Shown piece by piece: positions 7,630-15,368 of a stretch of DNA of 33,330 bases. Location: assembly GCA_902771635.1 (NCBI GenBank), contig CACXXW010000022.1, forward strand, positions 1-33,330. The letters are read 5' to 3'. The translations under genes and the position numbers were made by a program. Positions within the stretch are counted from its first letter, which is position 1; every line of letters starts with the position of its first letter. This DNA is from an uncultured Bacteroidia bacterium (GTDB lineage Bacteria > Bacteroidota > Bacteroidia > Bacteroidales > F082). The notes beneath the pieces were generated by a model. That model was not told the origin of the DNA and ran no database searches. It worked only from the letters and a program-made list of their open reading frames with translations.

Positions 7630-8283
7630 ATGAATGTGTCATCTCTAATAAAACAGTATTTCGCATCGAATAGCAACGATGTGACTATTGATGTTTTCGA
7701 TGAGAAAAACATCTACACCGTGTATCAGAGGGTAATCGAAACGCTGACACATCACATGAATATTGAGACTACACTGCTACAGGCGTTGAGCTATTGTTTC
7801 TATGAAATTCTCGACAATGTGCTAACACACTCGGGAAAGGAACTTGGCTCTGTTATTTCCCATTACGATCCTGAGGGTCACACTTTGAGCCTGCTCGTGG
7901 CTGACGACGGACAAGGCATCCGTACATCTTTGGCTGAAAATGAGAAGTATAGCAAATTGACTGAACCTGAAGCATTGGAGATATGCATCAGAGACTCTGT
8001 CACCGACGGCAAGGGAATGGGCTTTGGCCTTTACACCACTTCATTACTTGCCAAAGATGCAGGACTGCGGTTTGATATTCGATCTGGCAATCACACACTT
8101 AGCTGGAAAGAGAGTAAGTACTTGGTCACCGAAAGTGACGCTTGGCAAGGAACTATTGTCTACCTCCAGTTGCGGACCGACAAGGAAATCGATCCAGGCA
8201 AGGTTGTGGCCAACCGCACCAATCCTGCGGAACAATACAATGAACTGTTTTTAAAAGATAACGAATTGGAGGAACTATGGTAA
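7630..8283 (+). CDS. GHKL-fold ATP-binding protein (histidine-kinase-like ATPase)
   Basis: The 217-residue protein has the nucleotide-binding motifs of the GHKL superfamily: N box YEILDNVLTHSG, G1 box VADDGQGI and G2 box GKGMGFGLYTTSLLAKDAG. It has no dimerisation/phospho-acceptor histidine helix, no sensor and no membrane segment, so it is a stand-alone ATPase or anti-sigma-type kinase rather than a two-component sensor. The start was chosen from the promoter at 7593-7600; the extra 46 residues of the longest frame are not protein-like. It overlaps the next gene by 7 bases, and that gene encodes a STAS-like protein, which recalls the SpoIIAB/SpoIIAA partnership. The actual target is unknown. 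Confidence 0.72.
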   Translation: MNVSSLIKQYFASNSNDVTIDVFDEKNIYTVYQRVIETLTHHMNIETTLLQALSYCFYEILDNVLTHSGKELGSVISHYDPEGHTLSLLVADDGQGIRTSLAENEKYSKLTEPEALEICIRDSVTDGKGMGFGLYTTSLLAKDAGLRFDIRSGNHTLSWKESKYLVTESDAWQGTIVYLQLRTDKEIDPGKVVANRTNPAEQYNELFLKDNELEELW

Positions 8284-8567
8284 CATTCAGTTTTAGAGAC
8301 TATGGAGAGAATTTAGGTACGCGACAGTTAGGATGTCAAGTGCGAGAGCGACTTATGCCTTTGCTTGAAGGGGAGGAACGAGTGGTGCTCGACTTCACGG
8401 GTGTGGACGTTGTAAGCAACTCATTCGCCGATGAGTGTATAGCCAAATTGTTGCTAACCATGTCGTTAGATGAATTGAAGGCTCGTACTACTTTCAGGGG
8501 ACTCAATCCGTTGGCATACGAGAGTGTACTTGCTGCCCTTAGACGCCGTCATCTCTCATTGGCTTAA
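8277..8567 (+). CDS. STAS-like protein (DUF4325 type)
   Basis: The 96-residue protein has the alpha/beta pattern of the STAS-like DUF4325 family: N-terminal strand, helix with GTRQLGCQVRERLMPLL, then the core strand VVLDFTGVDVVSNSFADECIAKLL, where SNSFADE matches the typical S-x-S-F-A-D-E signature. Such proteins are usually encoded beside GHKL ATPases, as here, and a regulatory switch by binding or phosphorylation is a plausible role. The gene starts inside the end of the ATPase gene (ATG at 8277, upstream stop at 8281-8283), so synthesis is coupled. It ends 21 bases from the convergent PII-like gene, with only a weak CCAAG/CTTGG hairpin between them. Confidence 0.7.
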   Translation: MVTFSFRDYGENLGTRQLGCQVRERLMPLLEGEERVVLDFTGVDVVSNSFADECIAKLLLTMSLDELKARTTFRGLNPLAYESVLAALRRRHLSLA

Positions 8568-8588
8568 AAACCAAGACTTGGCATTTCC

Positions 8589-8882
8589 TCAAATCATCTT
8601 CTCCACATTCCAGATAAAAGCCCTCAGCCCCAAATCTGGGGTCTTGAGGTCTTTTTCGTGCAGCTGGTTGAGGATGCCGTCCACTTTGTCGTCGTCGACG
8701 ATGCTGATGATGGCATTGTTCAAGGTCGGCCAGGCATGGGTGCCGTAGTGCGGCTCTCCAGTGTCGCTACCGTGGCCTTTGATTTCGTTCCACTCAGTAA
8801 AGCCCTTCGTGCCGTTGTCGTTCAGCACCTTGGCGATTTCGTCGTAGTAGGCTTGGTTATATGTGATTAATATTGCTTTCAT
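8589..8882 (-). CDS. PII-like small signalling protein
   Basis: The 97-residue protein opens MKAILITYNQAYYDEIAKVL and has the central segment GHGSDTGEPHYGTHAWPTLNNAIISIVDD. This fits the ferredoxin-like PII (GlnB-type) fold, with the divergent T-loop region seen in small PII-like proteins encoded next to RND exporters. The uridylylation tyrosine context of true GlnB is not recognisable. It is the last gene of the efflux operon, downstream of the RND pump and separated from it only by the four-helix-bundle ORF and repeats. This suggests it senses a ligand of, or modulates, the pump. The assignment rests on pattern and context. Confidence 0.6.
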   Translation of the reverse strand: MKAILITYNQAYYDEIAKVLNDNGTKGFTEWNEIKGHGSDTGEPHYGTHAWPTLNNAIISIVDDDKVDGILNQLHEKDLKTPDLGLRAFIWNVEKMI

Positions 8883-8892
8883 GTTTTTCTAT

Positions 8893-8946
8893 AGCTATCA
8901 GCCGTCAGCTATCAGCCGTCAGCTTGCTTTGGACGGAGCTGATAGC
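8893..8946. repeat. TCAGC/GCTGA palindromic repeat, left of the four-helix ORF
   Basis: Two tandem AGCTATCAGCCGTC units are followed by a short spacer and the inverted arm GAGCTGATAGC. The core AGCTTGC...GAGCTGATAGC is shared with the copy at 13693-13767. Confidence 0.75.
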
Positions 8947-8960
8947 AAACGACTCTATGG

Positions 8961-9311
8961 TTAGTTTATTGAATCAATTAACTTACTAAGCATTGCTTTG
9001 ATCTCTTTTACTTCTTTATCTAGCGGCAGATAGGATTCCTTTTCAAGAAACTCAAGGTCATAAGCTAGCAGCAACTCTTCTTCTACTTCTGAGGCAGAAC
9101 CCGCAGCAATGTTGAGAAAGTGGGCAAATTCAGCATCAGACCTTCTTCCACATCCTTCTGCAATGTTGAAAGGAATCGACATGGATGCTCTTCGTATCTG
9201 AGAGGTCAGTCCAAACAATTCTTCTTTTGGAAAACCTTTTGTTTTCTTATAGATACTTAAAGCAAGTTGATGTCCTCTTGACCACACTTTGTATTGATGG
9301 AAGTCTCTCAT
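8961..9311 (-). CDS. Four-helix bundle protein (S23 / 23S rRNA intervening-sequence type)
   Basis: The 116-residue protein starts MRDFHQYKVWSRGHQLALSIY and contains LTSQIRRASMSIPFNIAEGCGR and FAHFLNIAAGSASEVEEELLLAYDL, the signature segments of the TIGR02436-type four-helix bundle family. The family was first found inside intervening sequences of 23S rRNA genes, and related proteins accompany diversity-generating reverse transcriptases; its function is not settled. Here it stands alone between the RND pump and the PII-like gene. An alternative in-frame start at 9338 would add nine residues, but homologues usually begin near M-x-DF/F-x-x-LKVW. It is bracketed by GCTGA-type repeats in opposite orientation, which suggests it arrived as an insertion into the operon. 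Confidence 0.85.
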   Translation of the reverse strand: MRDFHQYKVWSRGHQLALSIYKKTKGFPKEELFGLTSQIRRASMSIPFNIAEGCGRRSDAEFAHFLNIAAGSASEVEEELLLAYDLEFLEKESYLPLDKEVKEIKAMLSKLIDSIN

Positions 9312-9344
9312 CTTACTCAATTGCTTTTTGATTAACATAAAGTT

Positions 9345-9376
9345 AGCTGATGGCTGATTGCTGAAAGCTGACGGCT
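9345..9376. repeat. TCAGC/GCTGA repeat, right of the four-helix ORF
   Basis: AGCTGATGGCTGATTGCTGA followed by AAGCTGACGGCT is a single arm of the same repeat family as 8893-8946, but in inverted orientation. Its last base is part of the stop codon of the RND pump gene. Confidence 0.7.
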
Positions 9377-12300
9377 TATCTAATATTTTCAGTCTTTGTC
9401 AATGCTTCCTCAGCTTTTCTTCTCTTTCTACGCACCGCTCTTGTCTCCAACGAGCAATACAGCGCAGGGATTAATAATAAGGTGATAAGAGTAGACACAG
9501 TCAAACCCCAGGCCACAGTGGTACCCAACGAGTTCCACATCTCGGCACCTTCGCCGCGACCAATGGCCAATGGGATCATACCCAAGACGGTGGTCAGCGT
9601 GGTCATCAAGATAGGACGCAGACGCGAACGCGCGGCTTTCACAGTGGCTTCCTTGACTTCTACGCCGCGCTCTTCCAAAAGGGTGGTGTAGTCGATGAGC
9701 ACGATACCGTTCTTCACGACGATACCCATCAAAATCAAGATGCCCACGAAGGCCATGGCACCCAAGGCGGTGTTGGTGGCCCATAAGCCGAGTAACACAC
9801 CGGTGAAAGTGAAAGGCACGGAGAACATGATGACGAAAGGCTTCATCAGGTTCTCGAACTGCGAGGCCATCACGATGTAAACCAAGATGATGATGAGGAT
9901 AAGCAAGGTGAGCAGGTCGCCAAACATCTCTTGCTGGGTCTCATAGTCACCAGCGATTTTGGGGAAGATCTCGGGCGGGATGGCGGTGTCTTCAATGACT
10001 TCCTCGCACATCTTCACCACATCACTCAGTACCTGTCCCTTGCCGACGACAGCAGTGACACTGACCATACGTTCACGGTCCTTACGCTGGATTTGGGGCG
10101 GCGTCAACGATTCGACCACCTCGCCGAGATCGCCTACACGGACGGGTTGCCCATACGAGTTGTAGATCTTGATGTCCTCAATGTCCTCGATGCTCTTGCG
10201 GAACTCGGGAGCGTAGCGCACGCGGATGTCGTATTCCTCACCGTCCTCACGATAGTAAGAGCCTACTGAGCCGTTGATGCGGTTCTTTACATAGGTAGCA
10301 GCCGTGGTGCTGTTCAAGCCATTGAGAGCCAACTTTTCACGGTCGAAGTCAACTTGATACTCAGGTGTGTATTCATCACGACCCACGATGACCTGCAAGA
10401 TGCCACGGTCACGGAGCTTTTGTGCGATTTCGTTGGCCACGCGGTCGGTGGTTTCGAAATCATAGCCGTAAATCTCGACCTGCACCGTGCTCATGCCGCC
10501 CATGCCGCCACCGCCTTCGTTGACATTGGCTTTCTTGATTTCAGGCATGGCGTTGAGTTTGGCGCGAATCTCATCAGCCACCTCGCTGGTCTTGCGCAAG
10601 CCTGCCTTGCGGCGTTCGGTTTTGGTACCGAGGCGCAGGTTGAACGACATGATGTGCGTGCCGTTGCTACGCATTGAAGCAAAGGCATTGTCGGAGTCGG
10701 CCTGGCCGAAGCTGTAGTTACAAATCTTCACCTCGGGGATGGCCATGAAATCCTCTGCAAGGCTCTTGGCAAAGGCGCCCGTGACATCTTGACCCGTACC
10801 AGTCGGCAACTCAATGTTGATGCTCAGACGGCCTTCATCCATCTTAGGCATCATTTCAGTCTTTAAGGTCGGGGCAAGGAAGACGACAGAGAGTATAAAC
10901 AGTCCCAACATGCCAAAGATGACCACCTTACGATGGTTGACGCACCAACCGATGAGGCGAGCGTAGCCGTTGCTGATGGCATCCAAAGCCTTGTTGATGG
11001 GACGGAAGATGGCCTTATGGAACTTGCTTTGATGGGGATTCATCACCAGCATCCTGGAGCACATCATTGGCACCAAGGTAAGGGCACCGCAGGTGGAGAC
11101 GATCATGATGATGGACACAATCCAACCCAACTGCTTGAACATCACGCCTGTGGTGCCTTTGATCATCGTCAAGGGCAGGAACACTGCCAACATGGTCAAA
11201 GTGGAGGCAATGACTGACAACTGCACTTCTTGGGTGGCATGCACGGCGGCCTCTTTGGGCTTCGAGCCGCGTTCGATGTGCGTGGTGATGTTCTCCAAGA
11301 CCACGATGGCGTCGTCCACGACCATACCGATGGCGATGGTCAGTGAGGACATAGAGATGATATTCAACGTGTTGCCCGTGGCAAACAGGTAAATCAAAGA
11401 AGCCAGTAACGAAATCGGGATGGCCAACACGATGATGAAAGTGGCGCGCCAACGACCTAGGAATATGAATACAACCAGCATCACGAGGATGAAGGTGATG
11501 AAGATGGTGTCGCGCAAACTGTTGATGGTGTTTTGGATAGAGGTGGAGCCGTCCACAATGATATTCAGCTTGACATCGGAGGGCAGGGTGGGCTCAATGA
11601 CTTTCAGCTGCTTCTTGATACCCTTGATGACGTTGACGGCATTGGCGTCGGTCTGCTTCTGAATCACGATGGTAGCACCTTGGCGACCATTGCTGTACGA
11701 CTCTTGAATACGTTCCTCAGAGCCGTCTCTGACGGTAGCCACATCACGCAGGTAAATAGGTGCAGTGCCACGTGAGCCTACGATGACATTCTCCATCTCC
11801 TTGGCGGAGGTGAACTCCTTCTGGATACGCAAGCTGTAACTGTTGGAACCGATGTCTATGTAACCAGCCGGTACATTTCGGTTTTCGGTGGCCAAGGTGT
11901 TGGAAATGCTTTCAAGGGTTAAGTTGTAGGCTTCCAACTTGTTCGGGTCGACATAGACCTGGATTTCACGCTTTGGGGCACCATTGGCTGACACCGTACC
12001 CACACCGCTCACACGGGCCAAAGGCGTGGTGACGCGGTCCTCGATGATCTTGTCCAAGGCGGGCAGACTCTCTTCAGCCGTCACACTGAGCAGCATGATA
12101 GGCATGTCCTCGGCGTTGAACTTGAACAAGACAGGGTTGGTCGCGCCGTCGGGTAGGTAGTTGCGCACCATGTCGATCTTGTCGCGCACGTTGTTGGTGG
12201 CGGTCTCAATGTCAATGCCGCTCTCAAATTCCAAGGAAAGCACTGAGGTGTTTTCACGCGAGGTGGAGGAGAGGTGCTTTAGGTCGGGCACGGCATTCAG

Positions 12301-12510
12301 TGTGTTCTCCAAGGTCTTGGAAATGTTGGTCTCGATATCGGCGGCACTGGCTCCCGGATAGGAGGTCATCACCATGATGAAGTTGGTCTCCATGTTAGGT
12401 AATTGGTTGATGGAGAGGTTCATCAGGGAGAATATGCCGAAAATGGCGATGGCGACAAACACCAAAGCCGTCGTCACCGGATTATTGACTGCTGTTCTTT
12501 GTAGACTCAT
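9376..12510 (-). CDS. RND-family efflux pump, inner-membrane permease
   Basis: The 1044-residue protein matches AcrB/HAE-type RND exporters in length and layout: first membrane helix (TALVFVAIAIFGIFSLMNL), porter segments (MTSYPGASAADIETNISKTLE), a helix with the paired aspartates of the proton relay (TIAIGMVVDDAIVVLENIT), and C-terminal helices containing FVGILILMGIVVKNGIVLID and RLRPILMTTLTTVLGMIPLA. It would export hydrophobic or amphiphilic compounds across both membranes with the adaptor and TolC-type proteins encoded just upstream. The substrate is unknown. The order on the minus strand is outer-membrane protein, adaptor, pump, then PII-like protein. The gap to the adaptor gene is filled by an AT-rich palindromic repeat. 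Confidence 0.93.
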   Translation of the reverse strand: MSLQRTAVNNPVTTALVFVAIAIFGIFSLMNLSINQLPNMETNFIMVMTSYPGASAADIETNISKTLENTLNAVPDLKHLSSTSRENTSVLSLEFESGIDIETATNNVRDKIDMVRNYLPDGATNPVLFKFNAEDMPIMLLSVTAEESLPALDKIIEDRVTTPLARVSGVGTVSANGAPKREIQVYVDPNKLEAYNLTLESISNTLATENRNVPAGYIDIGSNSYSLRIQKEFTSAKEMENVIVGSRGTAPIYLRDVATVRDGSEERIQESYSNGRQGATIVIQKQTDANAVNVIKGIKKQLKVIEPTLPSDVKLNIIVDGSTSIQNTINSLRDTIFITFILVMLVVFIFLGRWRATFIIVLAIPISLLASLIYLFATGNTLNIISMSSLTIAIGMVVDDAIVVLENITTHIERGSKPKEAAVHATQEVQLSVIASTLTMLAVFLPLTMIKGTTGVMFKQLGWIVSIIMIVSTCGALTLVPMMCSRMLVMNPHQSKFHKAIFRPINKALDAISNGYARLIGWCVNHRKVVIFGMLGLFILSVVFLAPTLKTEMMPKMDEGRLSINIELPTGTGQDVTGAFAKSLAEDFMAIPEVKICNYSFGQADSDNAFASMRSNGTHIMSFNLRLGTKTERRKAGLRKTSEVADEIRAKLNAMPEIKKANVNEGGGGMGGMSTVQVEIYGYDFETTDRVANEIAQKLRDRGILQVIVGRDEYTPEYQVDFDREKLALNGLNSTTAATYVKNRINGSVGSYYREDGEEYDIRVRYAPEFRKSIEDIEDIKIYNSYGQPVRVGDLGEVVESLTPPQIQRKDRERMVSVTAVVGKGQVLSDVVKMCEEVIEDTAIPPEIFPKIAGDYETQQEMFGDLLTLLILIIILVYIVMASQFENLMKPFVIMFSVPFTFTGVLLGLWATNTALGAMAFVGILILMGIVVKNGIVLIDYTTLLEERGVEVKEATVKAARSRLRPILMTTLTTVLGMIPLAIGRGEGAEMWNSLGTTVAWGLTVSTLITLLLIPALYCSLETRAVRRKRRKAEEALTKTENIR

Positions 12511-12515
12511 CTTTC

Positions 12516-12609
12516 GTTTGTTTAATTGTTTGATGTTGAATTGTTTAATTGTTTTTCGATGACGCGTAGCAACAACACTTCAACAATTAAACAATCAACA
12601 ATTCAACAT
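12516..12609. repeat. AT-rich palindromic repeat between adaptor and pump genes
   Basis: Tandem TTTAATTGTT/GTTGAATTG units (12518-12554) face their inverted copies AACAATTAAACAATCAACA (12583 onwards) across a loop of about 27 bases. It fills the whole gap, and on the minus strand it begins directly at the adaptor stop codon. Confidence 0.75.
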
Positions 12610-13638
12610 TTATTTCACAGTAACACTCACTCCATCCTTCAATCTCACCTGTCCTTCAGTGACAATGCGGTCGCCTTCGTTGATGCCGCTGATAATCTCG
12701 TAACGGTTGCCCATGCGGATGCCGAGTTCCACAAGGGTGTATTTCACGGTATTGTCGGGCTGGAGCACATAAACGAAATGCTCACCCGAGCCTTGTTGCT
12801 TGACAACGGCGACATCGGGAATCACAACGTGATGGTTAGTGCCGAAGTTGGCCGTCACGCGGGCGAACATACCGGGACGCAGGCGTTGGTCGGCATTCTG
12901 GCAGATGACCTCGACGGGGAAGGTGTGGGTGGTGGCGCTGACGGTGGGGTAGAGCAGGTTCACCTTTCCTTTGAAGACTTCGTTGGGATAGGCATCCACG
13001 GTGATCTTGAATTCCATACCCTTATGAACTTGGGTGAAGAGGCTCTCCGACACATTGACCAGCATCTTGACGGGCTGGATCTGCTCGACGACAAAGATGG
13101 GTTGGGTCATGCTGTACATGTCACCTTTGTCGTAGTTACGGGCGGTCACCACGCCGTTGATAGGGCTACGGAGATAAGTGTTCTCGGCCAGGTTGTGATA
13201 GGTCTTCTTAGTGATGTTGAGGGCAAGCTTGGCCATGTCGTAGTCGGCTTGGGCCACAGCACCGATGTTGTAGAGTTCGGTAAGGCGTGCTAGCTCAGTC
13301 GAGTCGTTGACATACTGCATACGTGTCTTGGCCAAGTTCACGTCATCCATGGTGGCCAAAAGCTGTCCTTTGTGCACTTTCTGTCCCACTTCGGCTTTGA
13401 TGCTCACGATGCGGCCTGCTGTCTGCGAGACGATGTTGTTCGTAGCGAAAGGCTCAATGTTAGAGGTGAAAGTGTTCGTGACATCGACGTCTTCTGCTTG
13501 TGCAGTGATAACGCTGACGACCGGGGCGGCCTTTTGAGCGGCTTGTTCCGTTGTGGTAGTTGATGTGTCTTTTTGCCCGCAAGCCGTCATCAAAGCGGCA
13601 ACGGCAAGAGTGATAAGGGTAAGTTTGGTGTATTTCAT
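12610..13638 (-). CDS. Periplasmic adaptor (membrane fusion) lipoprotein of RND efflux system
   Basis: Starting at 13638 (MKYTKLTLITLAVAALMTAC) the product is 342 residues with a lipobox ending at cysteine 20, so it is anchored in the inner membrane facing the periplasm. The adaptor layout is clear: a lipoyl/barrel-sandwich half motif (GRIVSIKAEVGQKVHKGQLLATMDD), an alpha-helical hairpin, the second half (NTYLRSPINGVVTARNYDKGDMY), a beta-barrel region and a membrane-proximal domain (IRMGNRYEIISGINEGDRIVTEG). It bridges the pump and the outer-membrane channel. A longer frame up to 13674 exists, but it would put non-signal sequence ahead of the lipoprotein signal. Confidence 0.9.
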   Translation of the reverse strand: MKYTKLTLITLAVAALMTACGQKDTSTTTTEQAAQKAAPVVSVITAQAEDVDVTNTFTSNIEPFATNNIVSQTAGRIVSIKAEVGQKVHKGQLLATMDDVNLAKTRMQYVNDSTELARLTELYNIGAVAQADYDMAKLALNITKKTYHNLAENTYLRSPINGVVTARNYDKGDMYSMTQPIFVVEQIQPVKMLVNVSESLFTQVHKGMEFKITVDAYPNEVFKGKVNLLYPTVSATTHTFPVEVICQNADQRLRPGMFARVTANFGTNHHVVIPDVAVVKQQGSGEHFVYVLQPDNTVKYTLVELGIRMGNRYEIISGINEGDRIVTEGQVRLKDGVSVTVK

Positions 13639-13652
13639 TGATTTGTATTTAA

Positions 13653-13692
13653 TATTCAAAAATTCAAGATTCAAAATTCAAAATTCATAATT
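13653..13692. repeat. ATTCAAA tandem repeat
   Basis: Four or five imperfect ATTCAAAA/ATTCAAG units lie just upstream of the adaptor start codon and abut the TCAGC-type repeat at 13693. Two different repeat families therefore share this gap. Confidence 0.6.
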
Positions 13693-13767
13693 AGCTTTCA
13701 GCTCTCAGCAATCAGCTTTCAGCTTGCAACAACTGAGCTGATAGCTGACGGCTGATGGCTGACAGCT
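13693..13767. repeat. TCAGC/GCTGA palindromic repeat after the TolC-type gene
   Basis: A left arm of TTTCAGC/TCTCAGC/AATCAGC units and a right arm of GCTGATAGCTGACGGC type units flank a loop of about 13 bases. It ends at 13767, directly next to the stop codon of the TolC-type gene (13768-13770). It has the same loop edges as the copy at 8893-8946 but carries no ORF. Confidence 0.75.
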
Positions 13768-15111
13768 TTATTCTTCTTTTCCAATCAGTTCATCCAATGA
13801 GGCCTTAGTGACCATGAAGTTGTAAACGGCTTGGGCCTGTGTGAGTTGTGCTTGTTGCAAAGCCAGTTGTGCATCGTTGAGTTCCACCAAAGTGGCCTTG
13901 CCGACTTCATACATCTTTTCCGAAATGTCGTAGCTCTTTTGGGCAATTTCCACCGTAGCCTCAGCGGCTTGGTAGTTTTTGATGCAAAGTGCCATCTGGT
14001 CGTTGTAGTTACGGATGCCGATACGCAGGTTGCGTTCGGTGTCTTCGCGCTGCAGGTCAAGCATGTTCTTGTTGATCTTGCTCTGCTTGATGCTATAGTG
14101 TTTTTGGAAGCCGTCGAAGATGGGTATGCTCAAACTTACGGCTGCAGTCGAAGAGGGGAACCAACGCAGTTCCTCATCACCCATGGCGCTATAGTTGTAG
14201 TTGATACTGGCGGCAAGGGTGGGCAGGTATTGTTTCTTCTGCATTCTGATGGTCGACTCAAGCATGCGGCCTTGGATGCCCAGCTGCAACAACGAGCTGT
14301 TGTTGCTGAGGTCTTCTTCCGAAACGTATGGTGTGAGCATTTGTGCAGTGTAGTCGTTCAGGTCGCCGACCACTTCAACGTCGGTGTCGAGGTCGATGCC
14401 CATGACGGCCTTAAGTTGCCAGGTGGCCAACATCACTGCGTTTTCGGCACTTGACACATTAGGCTCGGCATTCATCATCGTGACTTGGGCGCGCAAGTGT
14501 TCCACTTCTGAGGCCTTACCTACATTGAATCGTTGCAGCGTCTTCTCATAGTTTTTCTGGGCGTTTTCATACACATTTGCTACCACCTCGTGTGACTTTT
14601 GGGCCAGTAGCACGGCATAAAAGGCTTGCTTCACCTGCTTCACCAATGCGATTTTCGATGAGCGGGCTTGCTCAACGGCGAGTTCCACGTCCATGCCCGA
14701 CAGCTTCAGGCTTTCCCAGAGTTGGGCGTTCACGATAGGCATGCTGGCCGTAGCGGTGGCATTGATGCTATTGTCGCGGCCCACCTTAATCTCCATGGCT
14801 TGACCGCCCATGTCCATCACCATCACTTGTTTCTTCAGCGTGCGTTGATAGGAACCATTTGCGCTGATGTTAGGATACAATGCTGAATAGCTGCCTTTCT
14901 CCGCATAGCCGCTCTTTTCGACAGTCATGTCGGCAATCTTGACGGTGTTGCTTTCAGATAAGGCAATCTCCAAAGCTTGGTCGAGGGTGAGGCGCAAGGT
15001 TTCTGAGCCCTGACCTTGTCGAAGGGCTGAAGAGTCGTCTTGTGCCGATAGCATCATTGGGGCGATGATTATCGTTGTAATAGTTAAAACTTTAAAAATC
15101 AGTCTTTTCAT
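13768..15111 (-). CDS. TolC-family outer-membrane efflux protein
   Basis: From 15111 the product is 447 residues, beginning with a cleavable signal peptide (MKRLIFKVLTITTIIIAPMMLSAQ). The two-repeat helical hairpin structure of outer-membrane efflux proteins is recognisable: LTLDQALEIALSESNTVKIADM early in repeat 1, QAFYAVLLAQKSHEVVANVYENA, then repeat 2 with SLSIPIFDGFQKHYSIKQSKI and VELNDAQLALQQAQLTQAQAVYNF near the C-terminus. It forms the exit duct for the RND pump. It is the first gene of the efflux operon, with a promoter at 15154-15161. The longer frame to 15156 would extend into that promoter and is rejected. Confidence 0.9.
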   Translation of the reverse strand: MKRLIFKVLTITTIIIAPMMLSAQDDSSALRQGQGSETLRLTLDQALEIALSESNTVKIADMTVEKSGYAEKGSYSALYPNISANGSYQRTLKKQVMVMDMGGQAMEIKVGRDNSINATATASMPIVNAQLWESLKLSGMDVELAVEQARSSKIALVKQVKQAFYAVLLAQKSHEVVANVYENAQKNYEKTLQRFNVGKASEVEHLRAQVTMMNAEPNVSSAENAVMLATWQLKAVMGIDLDTDVEVVGDLNDYTAQMLTPYVSEEDLSNNSSLLQLGIQGRMLESTIRMQKKQYLPTLAASINYNYSAMGDEELRWFPSSTAAVSLSIPIFDGFQKHYSIKQSKINKNMLDLQREDTERNLRIGIRNYNDQMALCIKNYQAAEATVEIAQKSYDISEKMYEVGKATLVELNDAQLALQQAQLTQAQAVYNFMVTKASLDELIGKEE

Positions 15112-15153
15112 AGATTGTTCGCTCTGTGAGTCTTTACTTTTATTAATAAGGTG

Positions 15154-15161
15154 CAAAAGTA
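15154..15161 (-). promoter_or_regulatory. -7 promoter box of the efflux operon
   Basis: On the minus strand this is TACTTTTG followed by CA, 42 bases before the TolC-type start codon. It is divergent from the sensor-kinase promoter at 15344-15351, leaving about 180 bases for shared control sites. Confidence 0.65.
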
Positions 15162-15321
15162 GGAATAATTGCGTTTAGTTTGACGGAGATTACGATGAAA
15201 TATTATGTTGGAAGGCGGTTTTTATTCCAAATCGACCGACATTTCAACCAAATGCCCGATTTTGTCGATTAAGATGAAGCGATTCTTGGTTGAGTTTTTA
15301 TGTCTTTTCGTTGAAAACCAG

Positions 15322-15351
15322 TTGGTATTCTAAGGATTCATATTATTTTTG
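15322..15351 (+). promoter_or_regulatory. Promoter of the sensor kinase/response regulator operon
   Basis: TTGG at 15322-15325 and TATTTTTG at 15344-15351 have the usual spacing. The ATG follows 17 bases after the -7 box. Confidence 0.6.
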
Positions 15352-15368
15352 CATTCAAATTCGAAGAA

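Noticed and set aside
8893..9376. Possible CRISPR-like array from the regular TCAGC/GCTGA units
   Set aside because: Units are short and contiguous, with no unique spacers between them, and no cas gene is present; they form palindromes instead.
13639..13674. Longer start for the adaptor lipoprotein
   Set aside because: It would place 12 residues encoded by the ATTCAAA repeat ahead of a complete lipoprotein signal peptide.
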